Part shown: one piece after another, positions 1-11,005 of the stretch
Layout of the letters: each line of letters opens with the position of its first letter
Numbering within the stretch: the first letter of the stretch is position 1
DNA from: Liolophura sinensis
Lineage: Eukaryota > Mollusca > Polyplacophora > Chitonida > Chitonidae
Direction: 5' to 3'
DNA length: 64,000 nt
NCBI RefSeq assembly: GCF_032854445.1
Contig: NC_088304.1
Location: forward strand, 24,193,704 to 24,257,703
Notes under the pieces: generated by a model
The model's input: the letters and a program-made list of their open reading frames with translations, nothing else
Databases searched by the model: none
What the model was told of the DNA's origin: nothing
Position numbers and translations under genes: made by a program

Positions 1-200
1 CACATAATTTTGAGTAATTCTAGACCAGTGACGTCTAATGTATTGTAATTAACATCACTGTATATTTTTACCTGCTTCTGTTAAGGCTGTGGTTCTAAGG
101 GGCGTGTGATTTTTTACTTGTTACCATTTGCCAGTTATCACACTGTCGTGGCTGTTCTGGTTTTACTTTCTATGCTGTACGTCTTTAATTATATGTTATT
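1..200 (+). repeat. Repeat A copy (partial)
   Basis: Repeat A is a moderately repeated family with these landmarks in order: AACACAGCATTTTGA, TCTAGACCAGTGACGTCTAA, CATCACTGCATTTT, GCTTAAGCCATG, ACATGAACAGTTAGAATAAA, GACCATTTGCCAGCTATCAC and TGCTGTACGTCTTTAATTAT. This copy has the TCTAGACCAGTGACG, CCAGTTATCACACTGTCG and TATGCTGTACGTCTTTAATT parts and lacks the middle. Confidence 0.7.
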
Positions 201-229
201 TCCTCAATATGTCTCTATTTTGGGTTAAG

Positions 230-370
230 TTATAAAACTTTTACTATAAGTACACCTCTAATGAGCAAATATGGACAGAGTGCGCAGAACTATTGGCAGC
301 CTACTTCATAACCGTGTCTGTTTTCGCTTAACTCAGAGATAGGGGCGTTGTACTCATCGTGTTAAATGAG
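230..370 (+). pseudogene. Reverse transcriptase C-terminal remnant
   Basis: The conceptual translation around 255-360 (SKYGQSAQNYW, then LNSEIGALYSS) aligns by eye with the C-terminal part of the RT fragments at 32,940-33,060 and 41,540-41,640. In-frame stops show it is dead. Its duplicate lies at 17,560-17,700. Confidence 0.45.
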
Positions 371-1810
371 ATCGCCACGCTAGAATTCTAAACAGTTGCT
401 GTCAAAGCTCAACATATATACACACTTTGAATTAAAAACTATACTAGACACACAAAAAAACGTAAGGCTTTTGTTTTTGCAATATTTCACAAGATAATGC
501 TTTGATATTGTCAATATAGTGCCGAGGGATGGCCAAGAGCAAAACTCTACACCAGTGTACGTTGCAGTCTCCAAAACCAAAGTGTTGTCGATTTTAAGCC
601 TTTTGACCAGTCAGCCAGCTGTGACCGTATCTGTAGTATTCAGCGGTTTGTACGGTCTTCTCTGGAAGTCCTTATTCTACGGTGCTCTAAAGACCACCTG
701 TACAGTACCGGTTCTGTTAAAAGGTGCGATGCCAGTTACTACAAAAAACAATTGGAGACCGCTTTCAAACTGACCACACCTTTGTTTCCTAGCCTGACCT
801 AGCGTTACCATCGTTTGTCCGTTTTCTTCAGTTATGGAAATGTATTCCTGGGAGTACACTTTATGCCCCCCCTTGAAAAACGGCATTGAAAGGAATTTGA
901 CAACGCAGTTAATTTTATCAAAATATTCGGTTTTATGTTTATATTTGTGTTGTGTATAGCATGGCAGACGTTTTGGATACTGTTTGATGTCATCCTAAAT
1001 TTTCCTGCGTCTTTTCGTCATTATTGAAAATGTCGATTGCATCTTTTTGCATGATTCCGTCTTAATTTCATTCTTATATACGATCTTAGTTCTTTTGGGT
1101 TTTGTGTTAAACGTCCTTAATCTGTAATTTGAATATTTGACCATCGGGAACAGTGGAGAAAACCTTCAAGATTCAACAGAGAATAGACAGCAATAATTTT
1201 GTCAAAACTAGACGGAATTGCCAAAACGAAATCTTAATCTGTAATTGAATACTGAACAATTTTGGAAGAATGAGGAAAACTCATGGGGAACAGTGGAGAA
1301 AGCTTCCAAGATTCAATAGAGAACAAAGACGGCAATAATTTTGTCAAAGCTAGAAAAATGGTCAAATCTTAATCTGTTATTTGATGAGGTGATAAAGTGT
1401 CTTGACAAAAAATCCGGAAAACTGTTGAAGATCAGCTGGGACAAAAAACCAACCATAATTTATATACTATAGGGGAAACAATATATCTATCAATAAATTA
1501 ATAAACAGAGAAAATAGATTAATACACACAGAAAAAAGGTATGACATGCAGAAAGAAACGTACTTGTGCACGGATACTGGAATTCATTTAGTTGTCATAC
1601 AAGACTCAATTCCACCATTTTAACCTTGCTGACAGTATGGAAAATCTTGTTTGTCATCCGTAAATACTGAACGCTAAACATGTGTTTCAGCACTGTTGTC
1701 ACCACTTTCCTCTTACCGGGAATGTATCTTGCAAGTTTACATCAACGTATTCTGCTTCTTTTAAACCGTGGTAATGTGTCATATTTAGTCATTCACTTTA
1801 TATTCTGCAA

Positions 1811-1977
1811 AGACTTCCTCTCCGGCCGTACGTGGGAAGGTCAGTCAGCAATCTGCGGATGGTCGTGGGTTTCCCCCGGGCTCTGTCCGGTTTCCACCCA
1901 CCATAATGCTGGCCGCGGTCGTATAAGTGAAATATTTTTGAGTACGGCGTAAAACACCAATCAAATAAATAAATAAA
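1811..1977 (+). mobile_element. SINE-1 copy, headless, with 12-bp target duplication
   Basis: The copy starts near CTTCCTCTCCGGCCGTACG and ends with CCAATCAAATAAATAAATAA. It is flanked by direct repeats TATATTCTGCAA at 1799-1810 and 1978-1989. The duplicated locus at 19,021-19,032 has a single TATATTCTGCAA with no insertion, giving an empty site. The tRNA-like head is absent. Confidence 0.92.
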
Positions 1978-2908
1978 TATATTCTGCAATCTTTAAAATG
2001 CTTGAATGCTTATGAGTTGTCCGTGAAATTTTTCATTTGTATACTTTACTATTTATTTACTTATTTTTTCTATTTGTTTATTTCATTGGTGTGTAGGCCG
2101 TATGGATATATCAAATATAACACACAGTAAAGAATCATGGCTGGATCTAACTCTTGTTATAAAAGAATACACTCATTCCGTCCAAACTCTGGGATGACAC
2201 AGATGTTTATCAACCAACAGAATGACGGAATACGTAAAGTGCTCACAGAAAATTGAATCTACGCATCCATGCAGACATTCGCATGTCAGTCGCCATCTAA
2301 TACGGACGCTTCTGGCCAATGATCGCAAGGTGATTGCCCAAAACGACGTTTAACATACACTACCATAGAACCAAGAAAGTATATAGAGTACTAAACAAAG
2401 GAAGGAATCGTGCAAGAAAACAGTCAACATTTTTCAGTGTTGTAGGAGAGACGCAAGCTATGTTCTAGACAACTGAGTGAAATCATTATTCAGACCGTGT
2501 ACTATGCTGGAGTATAAGTTGTCGATAATGAAATGTGTATCTCAGATGCTCTTTGATTGCAACAGTTCACATGTTCACAAAGCTGCTAGCCGCTGAAGTA
2601 AAATATTGAGTATGGTGCACACACCATTGATGAAAGCAATAAAAATCACCACAGTAAGAGAAAAGGGAAAAGCACCATTTCTTAACAAGTATGTTTCACA
2701 TACCATTGATGAAAGCAATAAAAATCACCACAGTAAGAGAAATGGGAAACACACAATTTCTTAACAACGGGTTTTCTCTTAGAGCGTTTGCTCTTCGGCA
2801 GTTTAATGTCAGCTTTGTCTAAAATATCAGCAATCATTATATAGCCTAAGTAATGATAATCTGTAGTGTAGATAACACGTACATAATTTCCTTACTGGAA
2901 GCCTGATT

Positions 2909-2985
2909 TCTTTATTTATTTGATTGGTGTTTTACGCCCTACTCAAGAATATTTCACTTATGCGCTTCGGCCAGCTACAGGATGC
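2909..2985 (-). mobile_element. SINE-1 3' end fragment
   Basis: The tail (TTTATTTATTTGATTGGTG on the plus strand) and the TACTCAAGAATATTTCACTTA part are present, then homology stops. The same truncated copy occurs at 19,823-19,896, so it predates the segmental duplication. Confidence 0.8.
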
Positions 2986-3514
2986 CTGAAGTTTTTAAAG
3001 ACTTGTACGCAATTAGCATGCGTAGCATGGTTTTTTTTCTTTCACGTTAAAAACGTGTGGCCTACATGACATAATTAGAGCATGTATCTAACAGTGCCTG
3101 AAATCCTTTGGCTAAGGGACACATCAGGTACAAATCAGGGTGTTTGTCAAAAGCAAGAGCAATATTACATACAACGCCCACTTAAGACAACATGAAATGA
3201 TTTAACGATGGACAAAAATAAAAAAATAGGTGACAGTGTTTCAACTTGTCTACCACCATGCGTTACATCGAAGAAAAAGGATGACGCAGACCATCATTAT
3301 GGAGCAACTTGTTCAATCTTTTCCTACGTCAAGACAAAGCATGTGTGCATTTAACGATCAATAAACTTTTAAAACGGGACTGCAATTAGTGATAAAAATT
3401 TATGGCGTTTTTCAAAGTAGAAATACAAAATTTAAATGTAAAATTCGACAGTCGGAACTGTATATTTGTTACTCCAATTGTTGCAAAGTCCTGTATCGTA
3501 ACTTTGAGTTTAAT

Positions 3515-3726
3515 GTGAATGTATGTTAAATGTGATGACAACACAGCATTTTGACTAATTCTAGACCGGTAACGGATAATAAATTGAATTTTACATCACT
3601 GTTTTCTGTTGACCTAATTCTGTTTAAGCCATGTTGGTAGGGGCGTGTATTTTGCTATTTAAGACTTCACATAGGCAGTTAGAATGAAACCCTGTGACCA
3701 TTTGCCAGCTATCACGCTGTTCTTGC
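3515..3726 (+). repeat. Repeat A copy
   Basis: Starts GAATGTATGTTAAATGTGATG, contains TTTTGACTAATTCTAGACCG and ends at CCAGCTATCACGCTGT, immediately before a SINE-1 insertion. The homologous copy is at 20,457-20,735. Confidence 0.8.
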
Positions 3727-3737
3727 AGAGGGATACA

Positions 3738-4011
3738 TTTATTTATTTATTTATTTATTTAATTGTTGTTTTACGGTGTACTCAAGAATATTTCACTTAT
3801 ACGACGGCGGCCAGCATTATGGTGGGAGGAAACCAGGCAGAGCCCGGGGGGAAACCCACGACCATCCGCAAGTTGCTGACAGAACTTCCCACTTACGGCC
3901 GGAGAGGAAGCCGGCATGAGCTGGACTTGAACTCACAGCGACCGCATTGGTGAGAGACTCCTGGGTCGTTGCGCTGTGCTAGCGCGCTTACCAACTGAGC
4001 CATATACGCGC
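3738..4011 (-). mobile_element. SINE-1, near full length
   Basis: On the minus strand it reads tRNA-like head (CTCAGTTGGTAAGCGCGC as A-box region, GTGAGTTCAAGTCCAG as B-box region), a central part with GGAAGTTCTGTCAGCAACTT, and a 3' domain ending in a (AAAT)n tail. This is one of the most complete copies in the window and defines the family: a tRNA-derived SINE of a type common in molluscs. Confidence 0.92.
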
Positions 4012-5890
4012 TTTCTCGCACCTGCTTACTCTTGCGTAGTTCAAAAGCGGGACTGAAGTGTTTCTAGCATAGCTTCTAAATGGTTTGATTCATAAATGAT
4101 TGTGGTGAATGCTAAGTTGTTGTCAGATTTACCTCCGGGGACATGGGACCACAGTATGACCACACACAGAGAGCTGCATATTATCTAGGTATTTGCGTAT
4201 ATTAAATATACCGATGTTTGTTCGCGATATCTGATCATGCGGGCTGATTATACCTGTAGTCTTTTTACAGCAGTTTCTAGATTCGATGTATGGTGATATC
4301 ACCTTTATGCAGCGACTTCTTCGCATACGGCACTTGAGCGCTGTTCAGTGCACTGACATTGACAAGGACATCTATATACAATCACTTATATTGTCCGTAA
4401 TCGATAACTTTTACTTCCTAAAATGTTTATCTCAGTGCATGTTTAAGCTAAATCAGTAAAATAATGATCTTTTATGGATAATTGTCAATATTGTATATAA
4501 CTGCCCATGTTAAATTGCACTGCTTAACCTTGAAGTGCCGTAAAGCGACGACGTCAAATCCTAAAGGGACATAAAGAGACGTGAGAATAATGCCAGAATG
4601 TCCAAATTAATTCATCAGTTTTAAATAAAGAAAAGTGTTTTGTTGTTATTGCGCAACTCTTAGAAACACAACCATTGGGCTCTGACGTTAAATGGAAGTA
4701 ACGTAAGCGTGGCAAGCTTTCATAATTATTTCAAAACTGTAACCCATGAGAAGTTGTTTTTCTTCTGCTGGGACAACTAGCTTGGTGCTACCGACCTCAA
4801 TCCCAAGAGGATTTTCATCCAGATTTACTTGTGTTTGACACAAAAATTGCATACAGATCAACTTTATTTGCCCATACGTAACAAACTGACTGATCTCTTT
4901 ACATAAAGCTGATCTAATGCATGTATATAGAGTCTTAGTTCTTTCGTAATTTGTGTTGAACTTTCTTTCGCAGTTGGTCTTGCCTTGAAACACGAACTAC
5001 GTTATGGTTGACTGGATGCCTGTTTCGAGTCCATAGGTTACGCACAGAATGCCACACTTGAAAGAGCAGGAACAAAGACTAATGGAGTTAAATGTTGACA
5101 GCCCATAATATGAGACGGAAATGAATAGATGGCAAGGTAAATCTGAAAGACAGCAAGGCAAAAAAAAAAGACCTTTTGTAAACTTTGCTTCTGTGTTAAT
5201 GACTTTTTGAGAATATCTTGAGGATTTCTACAAAAGTGAGGTCTAGTTAGATAAGTTATGCCACCCGTCCCTGAGGGATTGATACTGAATTTTACCCCGG
5301 AGAAAGAGAGAATGTTACCGGATAAAATTCAGTATCAAATAACACAGGTCGGGGTAACGCTTTATTTGAATAATTATTTCATTCAGTTTTACATTTTAAC
5401 ACTTAATGAATCGATTTCATCAATTTTGAAATAGCACGTGAAGTGTCCCATTGAAGTAATCATAATAATTTCAGGACTTCTACCTGTGAACGTTTGGCGT
5501 GTTCGCATCTTTGCTAGATAAAATATCAAAGCGAAGGAAGAATGTTGATATGTGTGTGTATAGTATTTTGATTGTGGGGCGGGGTGTTCCGGTAGAAGAG
5601 TTTTTAGTTTGCATACGGTTGGTGTGTGGACGGACACTGTAGCCCAGTTGAGCATTCTTATACCTTTGAAGTTTTCCCCAGCTTTCAGTTTCAGCCTTGT
5701 TCTTCTTTTATTTGAAGTATGGCATGATACTGAACTGTGCATGTTACTCAAACCTGCCCACCTGGCAATCAGTGGTATCTTATACGAGTAATAGAGTAAT
5801 ACGATGAATTCTTTTGAAAGTAGATAGACGATCGCGTTCAGTATTTTCACACGCCGTTTCTGGGCAAAATTTTTTTTGCTTACAGACCTT
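4012..5890. repeat. Direct segmental duplication, block II, copy 1
   Basis: Colinear with about 24,150-26,095. Shared landmarks include GACTACACACAGACAGCTGC-like sequence near 4155, ATAACTGCCCATGTTAAATT near 4497, GGGACAACTAGCTTGGTG near 4769 and GTGTGTGTATAGTATTTTG near 5553. The longest minus-strand frame (5389-5895) is broken in the sister copy, so it is not treated as a gene. Confidence 0.85.
5261..5356. repeat. Imperfect hairpin / foldback sequence
   Basis: TTGATACTGAATTTTACC at 5279 is the near reverse complement of GGATAAAATTCAGTATCAA at 5320. Outer arms ACCCGTCC and GGTCGGGGTAAC extend the pairing. The sister hairpin lies at 25,501-25,618. Confidence 0.7.
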
Positions 5891-5892
5891 TC

Positions 5893-6017
5893 CATGTACG
5901 GCCGAAGAGGAAGCCATCACGTCCTAGACTTGAACTCACGGGGACCGCATTGGTGGGAATGTCATAAGTCATTGCGCCGTGCTGACACGCTAACTACCTC
6001 GGCCACGGAGGCCCGCT
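5893..6017 (-). mobile_element. SINE-1 head half
   Basis: Only the tRNA-like half is present: GGCCTCCGTGGCCGAGGTAG at the 5' end and GTGAGTTCAAGTCTAGGACG, read on the minus strand. The tail half is missing. A fuller copy sits at the equivalent place in the displaced duplicate (30,120-30,385). Confidence 0.8.
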
Positions 6018-6600
6018 TATGTATCAAGAAGTGAAAATGTTTGTGACAGCATTATTCACTTAGTGCTCCTTCACTTTTCATTTTAGAGACAAATCGAGGA
6101 ACTATTTCCCAAATTGCTCGTATGTAATCTGTAGTTAATCTTATACATGAACCGTTAGAATAAAACCCTAAATTGACAACTGGTCATAATATATATCTCA
6201 GATGCGCTTTAATTACAATGGTTCACCCAACGTGGCAATTTAATTTAACACGACGAATATACTGCCCCTACCCCGGGTCTCTGGACACTTTTTCTGTATT
6301 TCCTTAGACAACAAAATTATGCTCATTGTAAAACTTAAGAAATGTAGATCCATTAAAATGACTAAACCTGTGATTAAGCATTAGATCAAAAGCTTTACGA
6401 TATGAATAAACCATGTTTTTCTTTCCTCTAGATTTTGTATGGCCTATGCATTTCAATCAGAATTCTGGTCAGGCGGCGGTGTTACCACAGCCAATCATAG
6501 TACTTATTAGCCTGTAACAGACCCCATATCCCATGCCCTGTGTACGGCATATATAGGTAAGATAGTCTGGTCAACGGACTGGTAAATGCTGTCTTAATAA
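6018..6600. repeat. Direct segmental duplication, block III, copy 1
   Basis: Similar to 30,390-30,835: both contain TGCTCCTTCACT, GACAAATCGAGGA, GATATGAATAAACCAT and CAGCCAATCATAGTA in the same order. Its position relative to the other blocks differs between the two copies. No coding frame is supported. Confidence 0.8.
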
Positions 6601-6845
6601 CTTTATTGGATTGGTGTTTTACGCCTTTCTTACGAATATTACACTTATATGACGGCGGGCAGCACTATGGTGGGAGGAAACAGGACAGAGCCAGGGGGAA
6701 ACCCACGACCATCCGCAAGTTGCTGGCAGACCTTCACATGTACGGCCGGAGAGGAAGCCAACATGGGCTGGAGACCGAATTGGTGAGAGACTCCTGGGTC
6801 ATTGCACCGCACTGGCACGCTAACCACCTTCGCCACGGAACCACC
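6601..6845 (-). mobile_element. SINE-1, near full length
   Basis: It has the GATTGGTGTTTTACGCC tail, GGCGGGCAGCACTATGGTGG, GAAACCCACGACCATCCGCA and the head end CACTGGCACGCTAACCACC. Its 3' half is shared with 30,838-30,945. Confidence 0.88.
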
Positions 6846-6887
6846 CCATGTTCTCTTAAAAAAGGAGAGTAGATTTACACATTTGTT

Positions 6888-7045
6888 GCATTTATTTATT
6901 TTTGTCAATGGTGTTTTACGCCGTACTCAAGAATATTTCATTTATACGACGGCAGCCAACATTCTGGTGAGAAAAAACCGGGCAGCGCTGGAGGGTAACC
7001 CACTGTTAGTAGCTGGAAGACCTTCCCACTTACGGCCGCAGAATG
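6888..7045 (-). mobile_element. SINE-1, 3' half
   Basis: It runs from the TTTATTTATTTTTGTCAATGG tail to CTTCCCACTTACGGCCGC, where a 43-bp satellite begins. The tRNA-like head is missing. Confidence 0.82.
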
Positions 7046-7059
7046 TACCGCCTCTCACA

Positions 7060-7625
7060 ACGGTGGGCGGGATTAGGCCAACGCAATATAAGATCTCGGG
7101 CTATGGTGGACAGGATTAGGCCAACGCAATATTAGGTCTCGGGCTAAGGTGGACAGGATTAGGCCTGCACAATATTAGGTCTCTGGCTAAGGTGGACAGG
7201 ATTAGGCCAACACAATATTAGGTCTCTGGCTAAGGTGGACAGGATTAGGCCAACGCAATAAAAGATCTCGGGCTAAGGTGGACAGGATTAGGCCAACGCA
7301 ATATTAGGTCTCAGGCTAAGGTTGACAGGATTAGGCCAACGCAATAAAAGATCTCTGGCTAAGGTGGACAGGATTAGGCCAACGCAATATTAGGTCTCTG
7401 GCTAAGGTGGACAGGATTAGGCCAACGCAATATAAGATCTCGGGTTAAGGTGAACAAGATTAGGCCAACGCAATATTAGGTCTCGGGCTGAGGTGTGCAG
7501 GATTAGGCCAACACAATATTAGGTCTCGGGCTAAGGTGGTCTAATCCTGTCCTGTGCTATTAGGCCTGCACAATATTAGGTCTCGGGTTAAGGTGGGCAG
7601 GATTAGACCTTCACAATATTAAGTC
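7060..7625. repeat. 43-bp tandem satellite array, about 12 units
   Basis: The unit begins GGTGGACAGGATTAGGCC and continues AACGCAATATTAGGTCTCGG GCTAA. Units differ mainly at ATTAGGTCTC versus AAAGATCTC and at TCGGGC versus TCTGGC. A related array is at 26,597-27,118, and both are followed at once by the same RT-element sequence. Confidence 0.92.
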
Positions 7626-8690
7626 CATCACAATATTAAGTTACACTATCGATCAAAACTAATAATCTCGTGCACTTCTATAAAACTTAGACACCGTGCA
7701 ACGGCTACACTCTTTGATGTTATGTTGCCGTGATTGGCGGCGCAGAATCTTCCTGATAAAAATGGCTGATTTTTTGGACAATGCCGCATCTGCCTTTCAG
7801 TCGCAGTGATTCCACGATAAAGCCTGGTAGTCCAAATGATTAACCTTTTCTCTAGACCCGTCGTTGACCCCTGGAAATACCCATTAAGGACACGACAGAC
7901 CCAAAAGCGAGCGATGTTCCTAGATTTAGCCCTTTGCAGGTTCATGTAAGGTACTTGATGACCTTCAGACAAATACGTTGTTATTCCATAACGACCTATA
8001 CTCTGGAGGAACTAAATAAAAAAGAAAATCAGTCCTTTCTCAAACAGAAGAGTATATCCGTACCTTCCCGTAATACACCACAACTTTACTGGATTCCAAA
8101 AATGCATACTTCCTCATACAAACCTCCTATTATTTCGGGGTCAAAAAGCTGTACAACTCTCTCACTCTCTTCACGAAAGCACTAGATGCTACATCTTGTG
8201 CTACCTATATTTGTACCAAGAGCAAAACGTTTTCTTCTCTCGTAGACTTTACGACAAAAGGGATTGTTTCAATTTTGAAATTACCCTGACTTGGACAGCA
8301 ATATACCGAAGGGCCCTGCATATGGCGTGGACATATCTCGTCTTATAGCATGCGCTAGATCCTGCATGTTGTGTGGCGATTTCAATATTACTGCAAACAC
8401 TAGTGTGTCATTGTTATTGCATCAAACGGCTTCACTCCAAGTTTCTTAAGTTTTACACTGAGTATAATTCTCTTACAAGTAAATGTGGACAGATCGTGCA
8501 AGTTGGCTGGCGCTTTGCTTCATGATTGTGTCTAATCCCACGTGACCCTGGGTCTAGGGATATTATCTTCATCGGTTTTAATTGGTTCATCACTTTGGAT
8601 ATATGGTCTGTTGCAATCAAAGCGCGACTGAGATACATGTTTTGTTATCGACAACTTATGTTCTACCATGGTAGATGATTTGAATACTGA
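7626..8690 (+). pseudogene. Decayed reverse-transcriptase element (Penelope-like?)
   Basis: In the frame near 7990-8185 the product contains TLEELNKKENQSFL, then LYWIPKMHTSSYKPPIISGS and SKSCTT, which is the fingers region of a common marine-invertebrate RT family. Sequence then jumps to a C-terminal part (QEQNVF, later SKFLKFYTEYNS and SKCGQIVQ) with stops and frame changes, so the catalytic palm has been deleted. The sister copy at 27,120-27,745 keeps the palm. Assignment to Penelope-like elements rests on remembered family resemblance only. Confidence 0.6.
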
Positions 8691-9000
8691 TTTCACTCAT
8701 TTGCCTATAATATACCTGACATTTATCCAAAATCATTAAAAACTGTTGACTGCTTCCTTTTGCATGATTTCGTCCTATCTTCGCACTTTATATACTTTCT
8801 TAGTTCCTTGGTGGTTTGTGTTAAACGTCGTTTTGGGAATTGGTTTTGCGATTACTGACCTGGAACGTCCTTATTGCTTTACGGCTGGTATACGAATATC
8901 TGTTTCACAAGTTTTCAGTGATATGACGACAAGAAGGCATGAAGTGTATACGCATAGTCTGTGTATTCTTGTCTTCGAGCCAATGGGGCTAAAGTGCTGC
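8691..9000 (+). repeat. 3' flank common to RT-element copies
   Basis: The GACTGCTTCCTTTTGCATGA and TTCTTAGTTCCTTGGTGG segments recur after RT remnants at 1030-1110, 18,270-18,340, 27,800-27,890 and 41,780-41,850. This suggests a conserved 3' untranslated part of the element. The open frame at 8746-9084 is not conserved and is not called a gene. Confidence 0.5.
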
Positions 9001-9115
9001 CGCCACCAGACATGTCACCTCACCCAGTCCCATTATACTGAAATCTGGGACAAACAGTCCAGTTTCCTAGCTCTAAGCTTTTAGTGCTGAGCGCCAAGCG
9101 AGGCAGCAACAAAGC
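9000..9115 (-). mobile_element. SINE-2 middle fragment
   Basis: Read on the minus strand it contains CCTCGCTTGGCGCTCAGCAC and CAGTATAATGGGACTGGGTG, matching the middle of the intact SINE-2 at 49,290-49,640. A sister fragment is at 27,955-28,075. Confidence 0.6.
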
Positions 9116-9127
9116 ACCATATTTATA

Positions 9128-9385
9128 ATCTGTGCGTAGTCTAGACCAGTGAGCTCTAACAAATTGCATTTGACATCGCTGCATTTTGTTTACCTTGTTC
9201 TGCTTAAACCATCATGTTAAGGGCGTGTAACTTGCTACTATTTGTGCATTTACATGAACAGTTAGAATAAAAGCCTGATTGAGGTAAACTGACAAGAGGC
9301 CGTATTTCACCGGTTACGTGTGACCATTTGCCAGCCATCATACTGTCGCCGCTGCTCTTGTTTTACCCTTTATGTCATAATAATA
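9128..9385 (+). repeat. Repeat A copy
   Basis: It contains TCTAGACCAGTGAGCTCTAA, CATTTACATGAACAGTTAGA, GACAAGAGGCCGTATTTCAC and CCAGCCATCATACTGTCG. It is paired with 28,095-28,335 in the sister block. Confidence 0.8.
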
Positions 9386-10234
9386 GCATAATTGGTTAAA
9401 AAAACACCAGTAATTACACCTCACGCCCGCTCCAGAAAGCACCATTTTTCTACCACCATTCCATATATCGAAGAATGAGGACACAGCGGAGTCCCATTTT
9501 ACATCAACGTGTTGAATCTGCTATGTCAAGAACAATTTAACAAAGTAAAGAGACATTCAACTTTTTAAGGAACCATTTGTGGAGATGCTGTCAAAAGCTT
9601 TGCTGGCATCTGAAAACATGCAAACACTGAGATACCACTGGTGATATCAAACTTTATGATTTTGACATTGGTCAACAGAGCTACCAGATTTAAGTTAAAT
9701 CAGTTGAAACTACATATGTTCGTCTCAAACTGTAGCAAAGCTGAAGTGAATATTTCAGATGTTCGCCAGATAGACCTTCAATATTTCCTCTAGATTTATT
9801 AAATGTTATGTACGAACTATTGCATGGAAAAGAAGAACACAAAAGACCAACACCTTCATTATACTGTATATGTTTACCCCTTGCATGTCAAAGTTCAATA
9901 AATGCGTCAACTAGTTCTTCAGTGATGATATAAGGCAAACGAATAAGGAAACGTACCGACAAAAATCAGTCCGGTAATCTTAAATATTTACACATCCTCA
10001 GGTTTCGTGTTTCGCAGGATTACCCGCACCTTATGCTAATAATATGTGCGGTTTCCTTATTTGAATGAAATGTTGAGGCCGTTTTCACTCCTCTGCCAAT
10101 ATACCACATGGGTAAGTATGGCAAGGATCTGGATCCACGGCGATCTATCAGTCTCTTCCTGTTAACACTAACTCGCCAAAATTATGCTACATCTGCTTTT
10201 TAGTTTTGGTGAAGAAGCCTGTCTTTTTTCATAA
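9386..10234. other. Non-coding interval, second half duplicated
   Basis: Positions 9386-9825 show nothing recognisable. From about 9830 to 10,230 the sequence is colinear with 28,690-29,060, for example TACCCCTTGCATGTCAAAGT, ACAAAAATCAGTCCGG and TATACCACATGGGTAA. No conserved reading frame links the two copies. Confidence 0.6.
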
Positions 10235-10497
10235 ACGGTTAGAATAAAACCCACAGTGGGGTAAATGGACAAGAGCTCAGATTTCACGCGTTAGGTGTGA
10301 CCATATCGCGTTTCAGTATAAACCAGGATTCTGCTGGTAGGCTAAGCATCTCTCAGAAATGGTTCCTTTGCATAGTTTAAAGTAAGTGTATTTTAAATGT
10401 GATGACAACATTACATTTTGAGAGATTTTAAACTAGTGACGTCTAGTAAGTTGTAACTACATTCACTGCATTTTTTTACCTAATTCTGCATTTCATT
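10235..10497 (+). repeat. Repeat A pieces
   Basis: The middle part (ACGGTTAGAATAAAACCC) comes first, then ACCAGGATTCTGCTGGTAGG and the 5' part with AAATGTGATGACAACATTAC and CTAGTGACGTCTAGTAAG. The 5' section is cut by a SINE-1 tail at 10,497. Confidence 0.65.
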
Positions 10498-10572
10498 TTA
10501 TTTATTTATTTGATTGGTGTTTTACGCCGTATTCAAGGATATTTCACTTATACGACGGCGGCCAGCATTACA
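10497..10572 (-). mobile_element. SINE-1 3' end fragment
   Basis: A typical tail and TTACGCCGTATTCAAGGATA, then ATACGACGGCGGCCAGCATT, after which it is truncated. Confidence 0.85.
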
Positions 10573-10654
10573 AATTGGTGTAAAGTAGAGATACTTACTA
10601 ACCAGAATGTGTAGTATCTAACTGGCGGTAATATTGAATCTTTCTATAGTAAGG

Positions 10655-11005
10655 GACGTACAGCATTGTGAGTAAAACCATTGCAACGACGACAGTGTGA
10701 TAGTGATAATGATAATGATAGTGATTGTGAGCCTCGTTGTACTGTGTGAAATTCATAGACGTTGTCGCCGTTAGGGGGCAAGATTACGGCGGTAGGCACA
10801 GATTTACGTCCCCTTAACTATAAATCTCTTGTTGTAAAAGCAGAATTCCAACATCGTCGATAGCACCATGGCTTAAACAGAATTACGTAGTAAGATGCAA
10901 TTTATTGGATGTCACGGGATTAGAAATACTCTAAATGTTGTGTTGTCATCACATTTAATAAGCCATCACATTAAACTAATCCAAAGGGACAAGGCCTCGT
11001 TTGAG
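10655..11005 (-). repeat. Repeat A copy, inverted
   Basis: On the plus strand it reads GGGACGTACAGCATTGTGAG, CGACGACAGTGTGATAG, CACCATGGCTTAAACAG and GTTGTGTTGTCATCACATTT. The central part is replaced by an unrelated segment with a GATAATGATAATGATAG run. Confidence 0.65.

Larger units (their letters stand above)
1..3726. repeat. Direct segmental duplication, block I, copy 1
   Basis: This block is colinear and highly similar to 17,215-20,735. Shared landmarks include the GAGCAAATATGGACAGAG segment near 260, the TATACTATAGGGGAAACA segment near 1460 and the CGAAGAAAAAGGATGACGCAG segment near 3270. It contains repeat A at both ends, an RT C-terminal remnant near 240-370 and two SINE pieces. No frame is convincingly coding: the short ORFs here are interrupted in the sister copy. 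The left end of the block lies outside the window. Confidence 0.85.

Noticed and set aside
3900-4010. tRNA-like sequence with A and B box
   Set aside because: It is the head of SINE-1 with no proper cloverleaf or anticodon stem; it is not called a tRNA gene. The same applies to all SINE-1 heads and the SINE-2 head at 49,290.
5389-5895. 168-codon minus-strand open frame
   Set aside because: The sister block at 25,620-26,090 breaks the frame, and no conserved motif or splice context was seen.
7060-7625. Considered as a CRISPR-like array because of regular repeats
   Set aside because: The 43-bp units are contiguous with no unique spacers, and the genome is eukaryotic.
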